In this document: in pieces, positions 6,325-14,050 of the stretch
Layout: every line of letters begins with the position of its first letter
Numbering within the stretch: the stretch's first letter is position 1
Source of the DNA: Spirochaetaceae bacterium
GTDB taxonomy: Bacteria; Spirochaetota; Spirochaetia; WRBN01
NCBI GenBank assembly: GCA_020024055.1
Contig: JAHHUI010000030.1
Coordinates: 1-14,050 of the forward strand
Length of the DNA stretch: 14,050 nucleotides
Direction of reading: 5' to 3'
Made by a program: the position numbers and the translations under genes
The notes under the pieces: generated by a model
Database searches by the model: none
Seen by the model: only the letters and a program-made list of their open reading frames with translations
What the model was told of the DNA's origin: nothing

Positions 6325-7659
6325 ATGATTATCGCAAAAAAACTGGGAAAAATTGACAATCAACAATGGCTCGCCGCTTTAATTATTATCTTAATGGCCG
6401 AGACATTGGCTATTGTCGGCTTTACGTCCAGTATGCCCATCATCCCATTTTATATTCAAACGAAATTCGGGATCACAAATCCTAATGAAGTGAAAATCTG
6501 GGACGGTTTATTAAATGCCGTGCCTACATTAATCCTGGCGTTTTTCGCTCCTATTTGGGGCGCTTTGGCCGACAGTCGCGGGCGCAAGGCCATGCTGGTG
6601 CGCGCTTTGATCGGCGGGGGATTTTCCATCGGCTTGATGTTTTTTGCCCAGAATATTTATCAGCTTTTTATTCTGCGCATGATACAAGGGGCCACCACCG
6701 GCAGCATCGCCGCGGCCAATGTCTTGGTATTAAGTATTGTTCCCTTCCGACATTCAGCTATTTCTTTGGCCATTTTGCAAATAGGTATTTTCATTGGCAC
6801 GGCATTGGGTCCTCTTTTTGGCGGATGGAGTTTTGACAACTGGGGCGGACAAACCAATTTCCTGGTCAGCGCAACACTTATTCTCACCGGATGTATTACC
6901 GTGTTGTTGACCATTAAAGAACCGCCGCTTGACAATAAAGATGCCGCAGGGCATATCAAAAAAATCCGCTGGATTCCAGATTTTTCCATATTAAAAAAAC
7001 ATCATTCCATTACATTTCTCATCTGTGCGATGTTTTTCAGCCAAATGGCCATTGCATTGGTGAATACACAATTAGGACTTTTTGTGGCCGAACTGAATGC
7101 TAATCCATCGACGATTGGTTCTGTGACAGGAATGGTCTTTGCCAGCGGGGCGGTCAGTGCCTCTGCCGGGGCTCTATTTTTTGGTTATCTCAGCAAAAAA
7201 GTACCCTTGCAAGTATGTTTTATTACCAGCCTGGCTGGCGCTGCGGTGGGATATTTTCCCCAAGCATTCAGCACAAGCTGGCATTTCCTGCTGATGATTA
7301 AACTTATCGACAGTTTCTTCATTGGCGGCATTATACCTGTTTTTAATGCGATACTGAATATATTGGCCCCTGAAAAACAGCGCGGTGCAATTTTTGGCAT
7401 TTCCAGCTCGGTCAGTTTTATGGGTTCGGCATTTGGACCGTTTATTGGATCAGGCATTGCTGTTTCTTTTGGCACATCGGGCAATAGGGTTATCTTCATT
7501 TTCGGCACAATCATCCTGGGCGGCATTCTTCTGACAGCATTGGCCAGAAAAACTTATTGGCAGGACCTGAATCGAGAAGTGAAAGAAAAACTGCGCCAGT
7601 CTTCTGAAAAAAATCAAAGTAAAGAGGCTGAATCGGAAACACCGCCGATGGCAGATTAA
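6325..7659 (+). CDS. MFS drug/metabolite transporter, 12 helices
   Basis: The 444-residue membrane protein has a length and hydrophobic pattern fitting 12 transmembrane helices in two halves, with a charged cytoplasmic tail rich in Lys, Glu and Ser. The MFS motif A is intact between helices 2 and 3 (GALADSRGRK, 79-88), and a degenerate copy (GYLSKKVP) marks the second half. ILRMIQGATTGSIAAANV corresponds to the helix 4 region, and GTALGPLFGGW matches the helix 5 motif C region typical of proton-coupled drug antiporters. Export of small molecules by proton antiport is therefore the likely role, but the substrate is unknown. The start lacks a Shine-Dalgarno and may be leaderless. The TAA stop overlaps the nth stop from the opposite strand by three bases, so the two genes converge with no room for a terminator. 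Confidence 0.9.
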   Translation: MIIAKKLGKIDNQQWLAALIIILMAETLAIVGFTSSMPIIPFYIQTKFGITNPNEVKIWDGLLNAVPTLILAFFAPIWGALADSRGRKAMLVRALIGGGFSIGLMFFAQNIYQLFILRMIQGATTGSIAAANVLVLSIVPFRHSAISLAILQIGIFIGTALGPLFGGWSFDNWGGQTNFLVSATLILTGCITVLLTIKEPPLDNKDAAGHIKKIRWIPDFSILKKHHSITFLICAMFFSQMAIALVNTQLGLFVAELNANPSTIGSVTGMVFASGAVSASAGALFFGYLSKKVPLQVCFITSLAGAAVGYFPQAFSTSWHFLLMIKLIDSFFIGGIIPVFNAILNILAPEKQRGAIFGISSSVSFMGSAFGPFIGSGIAVSFGTSGNRVIFIFGTIILGGILLTALARKTYWQDLNREVKEKLRQSSEKNQSKEAESETPPMAD

Positions 7660-8330
7660 CGGCTGGAGTTTTTAAAAGGAATCTTAGGGCACATTTCGTT
7701 CAGCGGACAGCTCTGGCAATGCGGCGAAATTGGGCGGCAGATATGCTGGCCAAATCGTACGACTAAATCATTCATGGGTGCCCATAAATCTTGCGGCACA
7801 ATCTGCATCAATTCTTTTTCTGTTTCTTCGGGTGTTTGTGTTTGCACCCAGCCAAGACGATTGCTGATGCGATGCACATGAATATCCACACAAATCGCCG
7901 GAAGCCCATAGGCTCGGCTGAGCACGAAATTCGCTGTCTTCAGGCCCACACCGGGCAGCTTGAACAATTCTTCCTGCGTGCGCGGGGGCTCATCATAATA
8001 TTCATCATGCACAATCTGGGCAATTTTTTTCAGCTGCTGGGCTTTTCTTTGATAAAATCCACAAGGGAAAATCAGCTGGGCAATGCGCTCAACTGGTGCA
8101 TTCATCATTTCTTGAGGGGTTGAGATCTCAGCGGCCAGGCGCTGATAGGCAGCCTGGCTGGTTTCGTCTTTTGTTCGAAGCGAAAGCACACAAAAAACCA
8201 ACCAGCCCCAGGCATTTTGAGGATAATAGCCGCCAAATCCTTCACCTTTAAAATCCAGGTTTAAAGAGATAATGATATTTAAAACTTCACGCGGATCAGG
8301 CTTTTTCTGCGATGGTCGGCTCATTTTCAT
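7656..8330 (-). CDS. nth: Endonuclease III, base-excision repair glycosylase/AP lyase
   Basis: The 224-residue product removes oxidised pyrimidines from DNA and nicks the resulting abasic site. The helix-hairpin-helix LPGVGLKTA (125-133) includes the catalytic Lys131, and the catalytic Asp149 lies in CVDIHVHR. The C-terminal [4Fe-4S] cluster motif is complete: Cys198-x6-Cys205-x2-Cys208-x5-Cys214. Length is typical (E. coli Nth has 211 residues), with a short extra basic N-terminus. The start at 8330 lies inside the preceding gene, overlapping it by 35 bases, and no good Shine-Dalgarno is visible, which points to translational coupling. Met3 (8324) is an alternative start. It is the last gene of the right-hand cluster and its stop overlaps the convergent MFS gene. 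Confidence 0.95.
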   Translation of the reverse strand: MKMSRPSQKKPDPREVLNIIISLNLDFKGEGFGGYYPQNAWGWLVFCVLSLRTKDETSQAAYQRLAAEISTPQEMMNAPVERIAQLIFPCGFYQRKAQQLKKIAQIVHDEYYDEPPRTQEELFKLPGVGLKTANFVLSRAYGLPAICVDIHVHRISNRLGWVQTQTPEETEKELMQIVPQDLWAPMNDLVVRFGQHICRPISPHCQSCPLNEMCPKIPFKNSSR

Positions 8331-9147
8331 TCACTATAGAGGGCGTATTTTTTTCTGCTGTCCCTTCTTCCACGGGTATGGCTTTCATGGGATATTCCAC
8401 CGCCCAGTCATAAGCCCGCCAATAGATAGAGGCCGGGGCGGCCAGCTCGACTCTCACTGTATCTTTTTTAGACACCCATCCCCATCGATTATGCACTAAA
8501 TATCGAAAAACAGGTGATTCCATTGGCTTTTCCCATAAGATATTGCCCAGATTGTCGCTGATTCTCTGTACACAGAAATAATTCCTTGTCCACCACAGGA
8601 ACCAAATAGGCAATGAATGTATTTCAATAATTTCAATATCCAAATACTTTGCCGAACGCGAAACACCCAGGGTTAAATCCAGCTGCTGGCGGATAGACTG
8701 CGGGCCGGCATAAAAATGATATTTTCCCGGATCCTCCTCAGAGAATGAGCCTTCAAACAAAGGCGAACCGCGCAATACATCTCCATCGGCATAAATCCAT
8801 GACGTGCGTAAATCAGCAAAAATAGCACTGACTATCAGCAAGACAATGACCATCGGAGTGACAAAAAGCTTGGGGTAGAGAAAAACTAAAAATAAAGGGA
8901 AAAAAGTACATAAAAAAAATATTGTCGCTGTTTTCACAGGAAATGGATTCTGGAAAGAGACCACGGCCACAAGGACAAAAGAAATGATCATCAGCGCCAG
9001 CCATAACAAAATCTTTTTAGCCTTGCGCTTCTCTCTCATTCTCTTAAGAATATTATTTTCAATACTGCTGAGCAGCCAGGAAAAAAATTTTGCGCAACTG
9101 AAACTGGCTCCAAACATCCATAAATAGGGATTGATAAAATAATCCAC
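8296..9147 (-). CDS. Membrane protein with three helices and a soluble C-terminal domain
   Basis: The 283-residue product starts with GTG, supported by AGGGGTGA five bases ahead. A basic stretch (about 35-45, KRMREKRKAKK) precedes three hydrophobic segments near residues 46-65, 73-91 and 95-112. About 170 mostly soluble residues follow, rich in Trp and Tyr (IHSLPIWFLWWTRNYF, HNRWGWV, IYWRAYDWAVEYP). The positive-inside rule places the basic N-terminus in the cytoplasm and the C-terminal domain outside. I recognise no family. It begins 27 bases after rmlA and overlaps the start of nth, so it probably belongs to the same transcript. A role in envelope or polysaccharide work is possible by neighbourhood only. 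Confidence 0.8.
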   Translation of the reverse strand: MDYFINPYLWMFGASFSCAKFFSWLLSSIENNILKRMREKRKAKKILLWLALMIISFVLVAVVSFQNPFPVKTATIFFLCTFFPLFLVFLYPKLFVTPMVIVLLIVSAIFADLRTSWIYADGDVLRGSPLFEGSFSEEDPGKYHFYAGPQSIRQQLDLTLGVSRSAKYLDIEIIEIHSLPIWFLWWTRNYFCVQRISDNLGNILWEKPMESPVFRYLVHNRWGWVSKKDTVRVELAAPASIYWRAYDWAVEYPMKAIPVEEGTAEKNTPSIVNENEPTIAEKA

Positions 9148-9174
9148 TTCTTCACCCCTGTGAATAATTCTTAT

Positions 9175-10059
9175 TTACACTGATGCAATACTTTCAGATA
9201 ATACACTCAGCAAATACTGTCCATATTGGCTATTTTTTAATTTATCACAGCGCTTTTCCAGCATTTCCTTGCTCATCCATCCATTTTTAAAGGCAATTTC
9301 CTCAATACAAGAAATCTTTATGCCCTGATTTCTTTCCACAGAAGCAATAAAGTTTGCTGCATCGAGCAAATTATCAGGATTTCCCGTATCAAACCACGCA
9401 AATCCCCTGCCAAGCAGATGCACCGATAGCTTGCCTTCGCGGATATAGCTATTGTTCAATTCCGTAATTTCCAGCTCGCCGCGGGCGGAAGGCTGCAATC
9501 TCTTAGCTCTTTCAACGACCGTTTTATCAAAAAAATAAAGTCCCGGCACTGCATATTTTGATTTTGGCTGTTTGGGTTTTTCTTCAATACCCACGGCTCT
9601 GCCTTGTTTATCAAAGACCAAAACTCCATATTCCCGGGGAGAAGGCACAGCATAGCCGAACACTCTGGCTCCATTATGCACTTCCTGCACTGCTTGTTGA
9701 AGAATATCTGTCAGGCCATGTCCATAAAAAATATTATCACCCAAAATCAGACATGCGCGCTGCCCGGCAAGAAAATCTTCACCCAAAATAAAGGCTTCGG
9801 CAATGCCGCGAGGGGCATTTTGCTGGACATAGGAAAGAGAAAGGCCGAATTCTTGGCCATTGCCAAAAAGTTTCTGATAAAAAGGAAGATGATCTGGGGA
9901 GGAAATAATCAAAATTTCCCGCAAGCCCGCCAGCAAAGCCAAAGACAATGAATAATAAATCATTGGCTTATCATAGACAGGCAAAATCTGTTTTGAAAGC
10001 GAAAGCGTGCATGGGCCAAGCCGGCTGCCCAGGCCCCCCGCCAGTATAATACACTTCAT
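9175..10059 (-). CDS. rmlA: Glucose-1-phosphate thymidylyltransferase
   Basis: The 294-residue enzyme joins dTTP and glucose-1-phosphate to make dTDP-glucose, the first step towards dTDP-rhamnose and other deoxysugars. The nucleotide-binding loop GGLGSRL (8-14, Ser where most have Thr), Lys23 in SKQILPVYDKPM, metal-binding Asp108 in LGDNIFYG, EEKP (159-162), ARGELEIT and Asp224 in AWFDTG are all present. Length matches the family (about 290). No rmlB, rmlC or rmlD lies in the window, so the pathway must be completed elsewhere or the sugar is used differently. The start is fixed by the conserved MKxIILAGG, yet no Shine-Dalgarno precedes it. A TGTGATAAT extended -10 lies about 20 bases upstream. 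rmlA is also known as rfbA. Confidence 0.96.
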   Translation of the reverse strand: MKCIILAGGLGSRLGPCTLSLSKQILPVYDKPMIYYSLSLALLAGLREILIISSPDHLPFYQKLFGNGQEFGLSLSYVQQNAPRGIAEAFILGEDFLAGQRACLILGDNIFYGHGLTDILQQAVQEVHNGARVFGYAVPSPREYGVLVFDKQGRAVGIEEKPKQPKSKYAVPGLYFFDKTVVERAKRLQPSARGELEITELNNSYIREGKLSVHLLGRGFAWFDTGNPDNLLDAANFIASVERNQGIKISCIEEIAFKNGWMSKEMLEKRCDKLKNSQYGQYLLSVLSESIASV

Positions 10060-10077
10060 CGGGCTAATTTAGCACAA

Positions 10078-10086
10078 ATTATCACA
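10078..10086 (-). promoter_or_regulatory. Extended -10 ahead of rmlA
   Basis: On the - strand, TGT then GATAAT (five of six bases to TATAAT) lies between the cupin gene and rmlA. A start of transcription about seven bases further would leave a short leader of roughly 12 bases without a ribosome-binding site. No convincing -35 box is seen. rmlA may also be read through from the genes upstream. Confidence 0.35.
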
Positions 10087-10103
10087 GTGAATCAAGAGAA
10101 GTT

Positions 10104-10706
10104 CTAGGCCAGGCGCAGATGCGCCACCAATAACAAGGCATCATCTTCCTTTCTCGAAATCTTAACATTTTGATGCGCATCAAAATGCAATACGTCACCG
10201 CTCATAAAACGATATTGATATTTCTTCTGTGAATTTTCCAAAGTGGCACCGGCCTCGCCGGCATAGCACAGCACAATCAATTCATCGCCGGGGCTGTTTA
10301 AAATTAATTCCGGCTCTTCATTGCTGAGCTGATAGCGCGTGAATTTCACCAAGTCATCACTGTAACAGCATCCAAGATATTTGCCTGGTGAGACCTTTGT
10401 TTCCAGGTCTTGAGTTTTGGGCACGATAAAATAAAGAAATGGATTTTCTTCCTCTTCGCCGGCCAGAGAAAAGCTGTGGCTGTCGGAAAGCTGAAAAAAA
10501 TCGCCCGGGCCAATAGGTTCTTTTTGTGTTTCATTCACCTCGGCAGTCAATCGGCCGTCTGTGGTGATAATAAATATATTATAGCCCTCCTGCTGATGCT
10601 TGGGCAGGCGCTTGCCTTTCTTTAATCTCAGCTTCACCACCTTGATATAGTCATCATGATATAATGTACCAATCATGGGATGGGGCATTATTTTAAACAA
10701 ACTCAT
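10104..10706 (-). CDS. Two-domain cupin-like protein of unknown function
   Basis: The 200-residue product seems to consist of two consecutive cupin-type beta barrels. In the first, GKRLPKHQQE, IGPGDFF and SDSHSF follow the cupin motif order, with His37, Glu40 and His77 as the only plausible metal ligands; the usual HxH pair is HQQ. In the second, SPGDELIVL, MSGDVLHFD and one His follow the same order, with still fewer ligands. A binding or structural role is thus as likely as catalysis. It is not RmlC, despite lying next to rmlA: the RmlC N-terminal motif and catalytic His-Asp pair are missing. No signal peptide is seen. The gene follows the RND permease by 47 bases and precedes rmlA by 44. 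The start has no Shine-Dalgarno, and a TACAAT box lies seven bases upstream. Confidence 0.75.
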   Translation of the reverse strand: MSLFKIMPHPMIGTLYHDDYIKVVKLRLKKGKRLPKHQQEGYNIFIITTDGRLTAEVNETQKEPIGPGDFFQLSDSHSFSLAGEEEENPFLYFIVPKTQDLETKVSPGKYLGCCYSDDLVKFTRYQLSNEEPELILNSPGDELIVLCYAGEAGATLENSQKKYQYRFMSGDVLHFDAHQNVKISRKEDDALLLVAHLRLA

Positions 10707-10713
10707 ACAAATT

Positions 10714-10742
10714 ATTGTAACACAAGCCCCTGAAAGAATAAA
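10714..10742 (-). promoter_or_regulatory. Candidate promoter giving a leaderless cupin transcript
   Basis: On the - strand, TTTATT (10742-10737), a 17-base spacer and TACAAT (10719-10714), with TG one base before the -10. The box ends seven bases before the ATG at 10706, so transcription would start at or next to the start codon. Confidence 0.45.
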
Positions 10743-10753
10743 GGCACTGAATT

Positions 10754-13700
10754 TTATTCCACAACATTGTCCAGTTCGGGTCTCTTTGTCAAAGAGAGAA
10801 TGGCTGGAATAGAAATCATGGTCAGCAACGTGGAGATCGTCAGGCCGCCAGACACCGCAATGCCCAAAGGCTGAATCACATTGCTTCCATCGCCAATGGC
10901 CAAAGCCAGCGGCAACATGCCCAAAACCGTGGTGAGCACAGAAGTGAGAATCGGCGTGATGCGCAGAAGACAGGCATCATAAATAGCCTGCTCTTTCGAC
11001 ACAGATTTAGGCATATGCAGATAAAAATCAACGATCATGATCGAGTTATTCACCGCAATACCGCCTAAGAGAATAATGCCTAAGACAGAATTAATAGACA
11101 ATGTGGAGCGCCCGACAAACAGCGCAATGGCCGCCCCGGCCACACCCAGGGGCAAGGTGCTGGAGATGATGATGGGCAGGCGATAGCTGTTGAACTGTAC
11201 AGCCAGAATCAGGAAAATAAACAAAACCGACAACAGCAAGGCCACATTCAGGCTGTTAATAGCCACACGCAGATCTTTCTGAGCATCGACATGGACAATG
11301 GCATAGCCGGGCTCCATCTGGAAATTATCCAACACCTCTTTCTGCACACGCTTGGCATAGGCATTCATGGCCACGGGGTTGAACTCGTCTTGGCGCACCA
11401 TGGCTTTTAAGTTATACACTTCTTGCTGATCTTCCACCAGAATGCTGGCAATGCCTACCTGGGGTTCCGGTTCAAAGAAATGACTCAGCGGAATACCTGT
11501 GTTCTTATAAGGTATAAGAATATTCATGGCCTCTTCGCGATTTGTGATGGGCGGATAGCGGAAATTGATGCGGATCTCATCTCCTTGATGATCCATATAT
11601 AAACGGATGCGCGTTAATGCCACACGTGCAGTGTTCACCACCACATTTTCTTTCAGGTTCAAATAGCTTAATGTCTCGGGTCTGAGCTTCAGGCCCAATT
11701 CATTGCTTACCATTGTGGAAGGATCTGTGATGACATATAAATATAAACTTTCTGGCATTTTAGTATTTTTATTAATTCTTTTTTCATTGGTCAGGCGCAT
11801 AATTTGATCCTGCAGCTGTTCCATATATTCAAGCACTTTGAATCTGTCGGGCCCGGTGATACGCAGATGCAGGGCATAAATCTGGGGCAGGGGCAAAGTG
11901 GCAGGGTCGTATTGAGCCACGGAAAAGCTCCAGCCATCGGCACCAAGCTGAGACTCCAGACGTTCTATCATCTCGGGCGTATGCTTTCTTTTGTCTATGG
12001 TCAGCACATAATCAGCGCGCGAGCTGCTGGATGTGCCCATAAACATACTGCGCAGATGCTTGCCTAAGATTTCCTGAATTTGCTCTGTGATAGGGTCTAA
12101 TGCCTCTAAAAAGTCAACCATTTCGGTATAATCCGTATTGCGCGCGGAAAGGCTGATCAAGGCACTTTGCGGGGAAGACACTAATTCTACTTTCAATGTG
12201 GAAAAAAGCAGCAGACTGAAAAAAAACAGCCCGGTGATGCCGGCAAGAACCCAAATCTGCCTTTTGCGGGCTTGCTTTCGAAAAAGCAGCCAAAAGAGTA
12301 TTTTTCCGTAATAATGCTTGACAAAGCCGGTGACAATGGCCGAGTACTGCTCAATTTGGCTAGTGATTTCATGCCATTTTTTCATCCAGGGATGATTTTG
12401 TCCAATGGGTTTCTCATTTTCACGGAACAGATAATAATACAGCAGAGGAATCATCGTCAAAGATACAATGAGACTGGTAATCAGCGCAAATACCACTACT
12501 TTTGCCAAATCGCCCAGCAGTGCATTGGCCAGGGCCGCCGTGAAAGTCAATGGCAAAAAGACACACACACTGGTCAGCAGGCTGGCAATGATCGACAGCC
12601 GCACCTCTTTCACGCTTTCTGTAATCAGCTGGAACAAAGGTACTTTTTTGCCCTTCGCATTTTGCTCTGTGCGGTGGCGATGAATATTCTCCACAATAAC
12701 AACCGCCGCATCCACTGTCATGCCCACAGCCAAAGCCATACCCGAAAGAGAGATTAAATTGATGGAAACCCCAAAGACCCGCATCAGCACAAATGAATAA
12801 ATCAGCGACAGCGGCAGCGAAACAATGACAATGACGGCATTTTTAAAAACACCTAAAAAGAGCAATGTCACTGCCACAGCCAAAATGGAACCCTGTAAAA
12901 TAGAATTCACCAGCCCTGCCAAAGACTGATTGATAAACTGCGCAGGATCTTCCACCACTTCCAGTGAAACTTTGCCGCTGAAAGAAGGCAGAGCCGCCGA
13001 GATCTCACGGCGCATATCTTCTGACATTGTGCGGATATTGCCATCGGGCTGAGATGTGGCCCCGATGATGACTGCTGTTTCTCCATTCACGCGATAAACA
13101 CGTTTTGGCAGACTTTTTTCTATGCTGACATTGGCCACATCTTTCAGGCGAATCGTCTGACTGCCCACGGTGGTGACAATCACATTTTCCAATTCATAAA
13201 TGTCTTTCATATCAGACAAATAACGCATGGAATATGATGTATTGCCATCACGGAAATTTCCTACCGTGGTGTCTAAATAGCGATCACTAACAGCGTCGAT
13301 CACTTCCTTGGGCGTCAGATTCATTTTCAGCATCTGCGCCACATCGAAATGCACTTCGCCGGCAACACGCTGTATAGGCACAAACCAAATACTATCTGCA
13401 AAACGCACATTACGGTTCAATGTGCCCTGAAGCAGGTTTTTTGCCTCTTGATACAGCTGCTCACTGGTCAATGTGTCTGAATATAAAGCTGCGGTGAAAT
13501 TACTGCTGCTTTCTGTTTCCGCCCAGATTTCAGGCGTTCTGAAATTATTAATATTGTCATCGGGAAACACAGCCTCGAGACGAGGAGAAATAGCATAAAC
13601 CTTGTCCTTGGCATCTTGTATATCATAATTCCAAGGGAATTCTATGCTGTAATAAATTTGATTGATGGAATAGCGGGCTGTGATTTTTTCCACATCCTCT

Positions 13701-13924
13701 ATGCTGTCCATAATATTGTCTATGTCCGTGCTATAGCGCGTGTATAAATCGACAGCTGTCTGGCCCGAGCTCTTGACGCGCACCCCAATGCGCGGCTTAT
13801 TCACCTGGGGATAAAAACTTACAGGGATATTGAAAAAGCTGACAATACCCATGGCAAGGAAAATAAAAATGAAGACCATCGCCGCACGCCGGCGGCGTAG
13901 CAGCATTTCTGTTAAATCTGCCAT
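10754..13924 (-). CDS. RND efflux transporter permease, inner-membrane pump
   Basis: The 1056-residue product has the size and layout of HAE1/AcrB-like pumps. There is one N-terminal helix (about 15-33), a large periplasmic porter loop (IPVSFYPQVNKPRIGVRV at its start), a block of helices, a second porter loop, and a final helix block ending IPAILSLTKRP. These trimers export drugs, lipids or metals using proton flow, with an adaptor and an outer-membrane channel. The helix 4 signature reads VDAAVVIVENI: Asp405 is kept, but the second Asp of AcrB (D408) is Ala406. In helix 10, GGIAVNNSIMIVD has Asn959 where AcrB has Lys940. This pattern occurs in other RND subfamilies. Its ATG shares one base with the stop of the upstream frame (TGATG), suggesting coupled translation, and AAGG lies about nine bases ahead. 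Substrate is unknown. Confidence 0.95.
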   Translation of the reverse strand: MADLTEMLLRRRRAAMVFIFIFLAMGIVSFFNIPVSFYPQVNKPRIGVRVKSSGQTAVDLYTRYSTDIDNIMDSIEDVEKITARYSINQIYYSIEFPWNYDIQDAKDKVYAISPRLEAVFPDDNINNFRTPEIWAETESSSNFTAALYSDTLTSEQLYQEAKNLLQGTLNRNVRFADSIWFVPIQRVAGEVHFDVAQMLKMNLTPKEVIDAVSDRYLDTTVGNFRDGNTSYSMRYLSDMKDIYELENVIVTTVGSQTIRLKDVANVSIEKSLPKRVYRVNGETAVIIGATSQPDGNIRTMSEDMRREISAALPSFSGKVSLEVVEDPAQFINQSLAGLVNSILQGSILAVAVTLLFLGVFKNAVIVIVSLPLSLIYSFVLMRVFGVSINLISLSGMALAVGMTVDAAVVIVENIHRHRTEQNAKGKKVPLFQLITESVKEVRLSIIASLLTSVCVFLPLTFTAALANALLGDLAKVVVFALITSLIVSLTMIPLLYYYLFRENEKPIGQNHPWMKKWHEITSQIEQYSAIVTGFVKHYYGKILFWLLFRKQARKRQIWVLAGITGLFFFSLLLFSTLKVELVSSPQSALISLSARNTDYTEMVDFLEALDPITEQIQEILGKHLRSMFMGTSSSSRADYVLTIDKRKHTPEMIERLESQLGADGWSFSVAQYDPATLPLPQIYALHLRITGPDRFKVLEYMEQLQDQIMRLTNEKRINKNTKMPESLYLYVITDPSTMVSNELGLKLRPETLSYLNLKENVVVNTARVALTRIRLYMDHQGDEIRINFRYPPITNREEAMNILIPYKNTGIPLSHFFEPEPQVGIASILVEDQQEVYNLKAMVRQDEFNPVAMNAYAKRVQKEVLDNFQMEPGYAIVHVDAQKDLRVAINSLNVALLLSVLFIFLILAVQFNSYRLPIIISSTLPLGVAGAAIALFVGRSTLSINSVLGIILLGGIAVNNSIMIVDFYLHMPKSVSKEQAIYDACLLRITPILTSVLTTVLGMLPLALAIGDGSNVIQPLGIAVSGGLTISTLLTMISIPAILSLTKRPELDNVVE

Positions 13925-14050
13925 CAGCGTTTTTCCTTCACTCCATCAGTTTTTTTATCTTTAGCTTTCTGCTTTTCTTTCTTCTCTTTTTTAGGCTTTT
14001 TGAGCCTGGGGTTTTTCTTCGGGTTTGGGCTTTTCCCCTGTTTCTTCAGA
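13924..14050 (-). CDS. C-terminal tail of a gene upstream of the RND pump, partial
   Basis: On the - strand, a frame open from the window edge codes for 41 residues very rich in Lys and Glu (for example KKEKKEKQKAKDKK) and stops at TGA 13926-13924. That stop overlaps the pump's ATG by one base. By position this would be the periplasmic adaptor (membrane fusion) protein usually encoded before an RND permease, but no adaptor motif is inside the window. A second frame gives SEETGEKPKPEEKPQAQKA and stops at 13993-13991. The strand is purine-rich here, so all frames look lysine-rich and the true frame cannot be settled. The stop-start overlap favours the first. Confidence 0.45.
   Translation of the reverse strand, partial: LKKQGKSPNPKKNPRLKKPKKEKKEKQKAKDKKTDGVKEKR

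Noticed and set aside
10104..10706. The cupin as RmlC (dTDP-4-dehydrorhamnose epimerase), because it adjoins rmlA.
   Set aside because: The RmlC N-terminal signature and the catalytic His-Asp residues are missing, and the protein looks like two small barrels.
12272..12757. Open frame of 161 codons on the + strand inside the RND gene.
   Set aside because: It is antisense to well-conserved RND transmembrane coding sequence, has no recognisable domain, and its composition fits a shadow frame.
13985..13995. A-AAA-AAG slippery heptamer on the - strand as programmed frameshifting between the two tail frames.
   Set aside because: It lies after the stop codon of the shorter frame and in a purine-rich, A-rich stretch where such heptamers are expected by chance.

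Overview
The window comes from a Gram-negative bacterium of moderate GC content. A lipoprotein, an RND efflux pump and a Sec-secreted protein all imply an outer envelope and periplasm. The GroES (mobile loop IPDTAQEKTQ, then DKVMFNKYAG) resembles spirochaete GroES from memory, and like them it has no groEL beside it. The EF-P is the arginine-tip, rhamnosylation type. A spirochaete or relative is a reasonable guess, but nothing here proves it. No phage, insertion sequence, CRISPR array or plasmid gene was seen.

Left part (174-3373, + strand): an orphan lipoprotein, a cytoplasmic M28-type zinc peptidase, elongation factor P (efp), stand-alone groES, then tRNA-Cys(GCA). These look like separate transcription units. 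A terminator follows the lipoprotein gene, a hairpin separates the peptidase from efp, and a strong terminator follows groES. Plausible promoters lie ahead of the peptidase, efp, groES and the tRNA.

Middle part (3403-7659): on the - strand, convergent with the tRNA, is a one-piece DUF262-DUF1524 protein of the GmrSD-like restriction type. A run of ten G (on the coding strand) lies just upstream of its extended -10 box, which suggests phase-variable expression; this is the most interesting signal in the window. Next come an unrecognised secreted protein (-) and, divergent from it, an MFS transporter (+). The MFS gene's stop codon overlaps that of nth.

Right part (7656-14050, all - strand), in transcription order: the tail of a gene cut by the window edge (probably an RND adaptor), a 1056-aa RND permease, a two-domain cupin-like protein, rmlA (dTDP-glucose synthesis), an unknown three-helix membrane protein, and nth (endonuclease III). 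Spacings are 47 bp or less, and the last two genes overlap. RmlA starts the pathway to dTDP-rhamnose, the sugar donor expected for modification of this EF-P, but neither earP nor rmlBCD is in the window. Most genes are ordinary housekeeping or envelope genes. The points to follow up are the poly-G promoter, the arginine EF-P, several starts that look leaderless or lack a Shine-Dalgarno, and a palindrome on the groES promoter.
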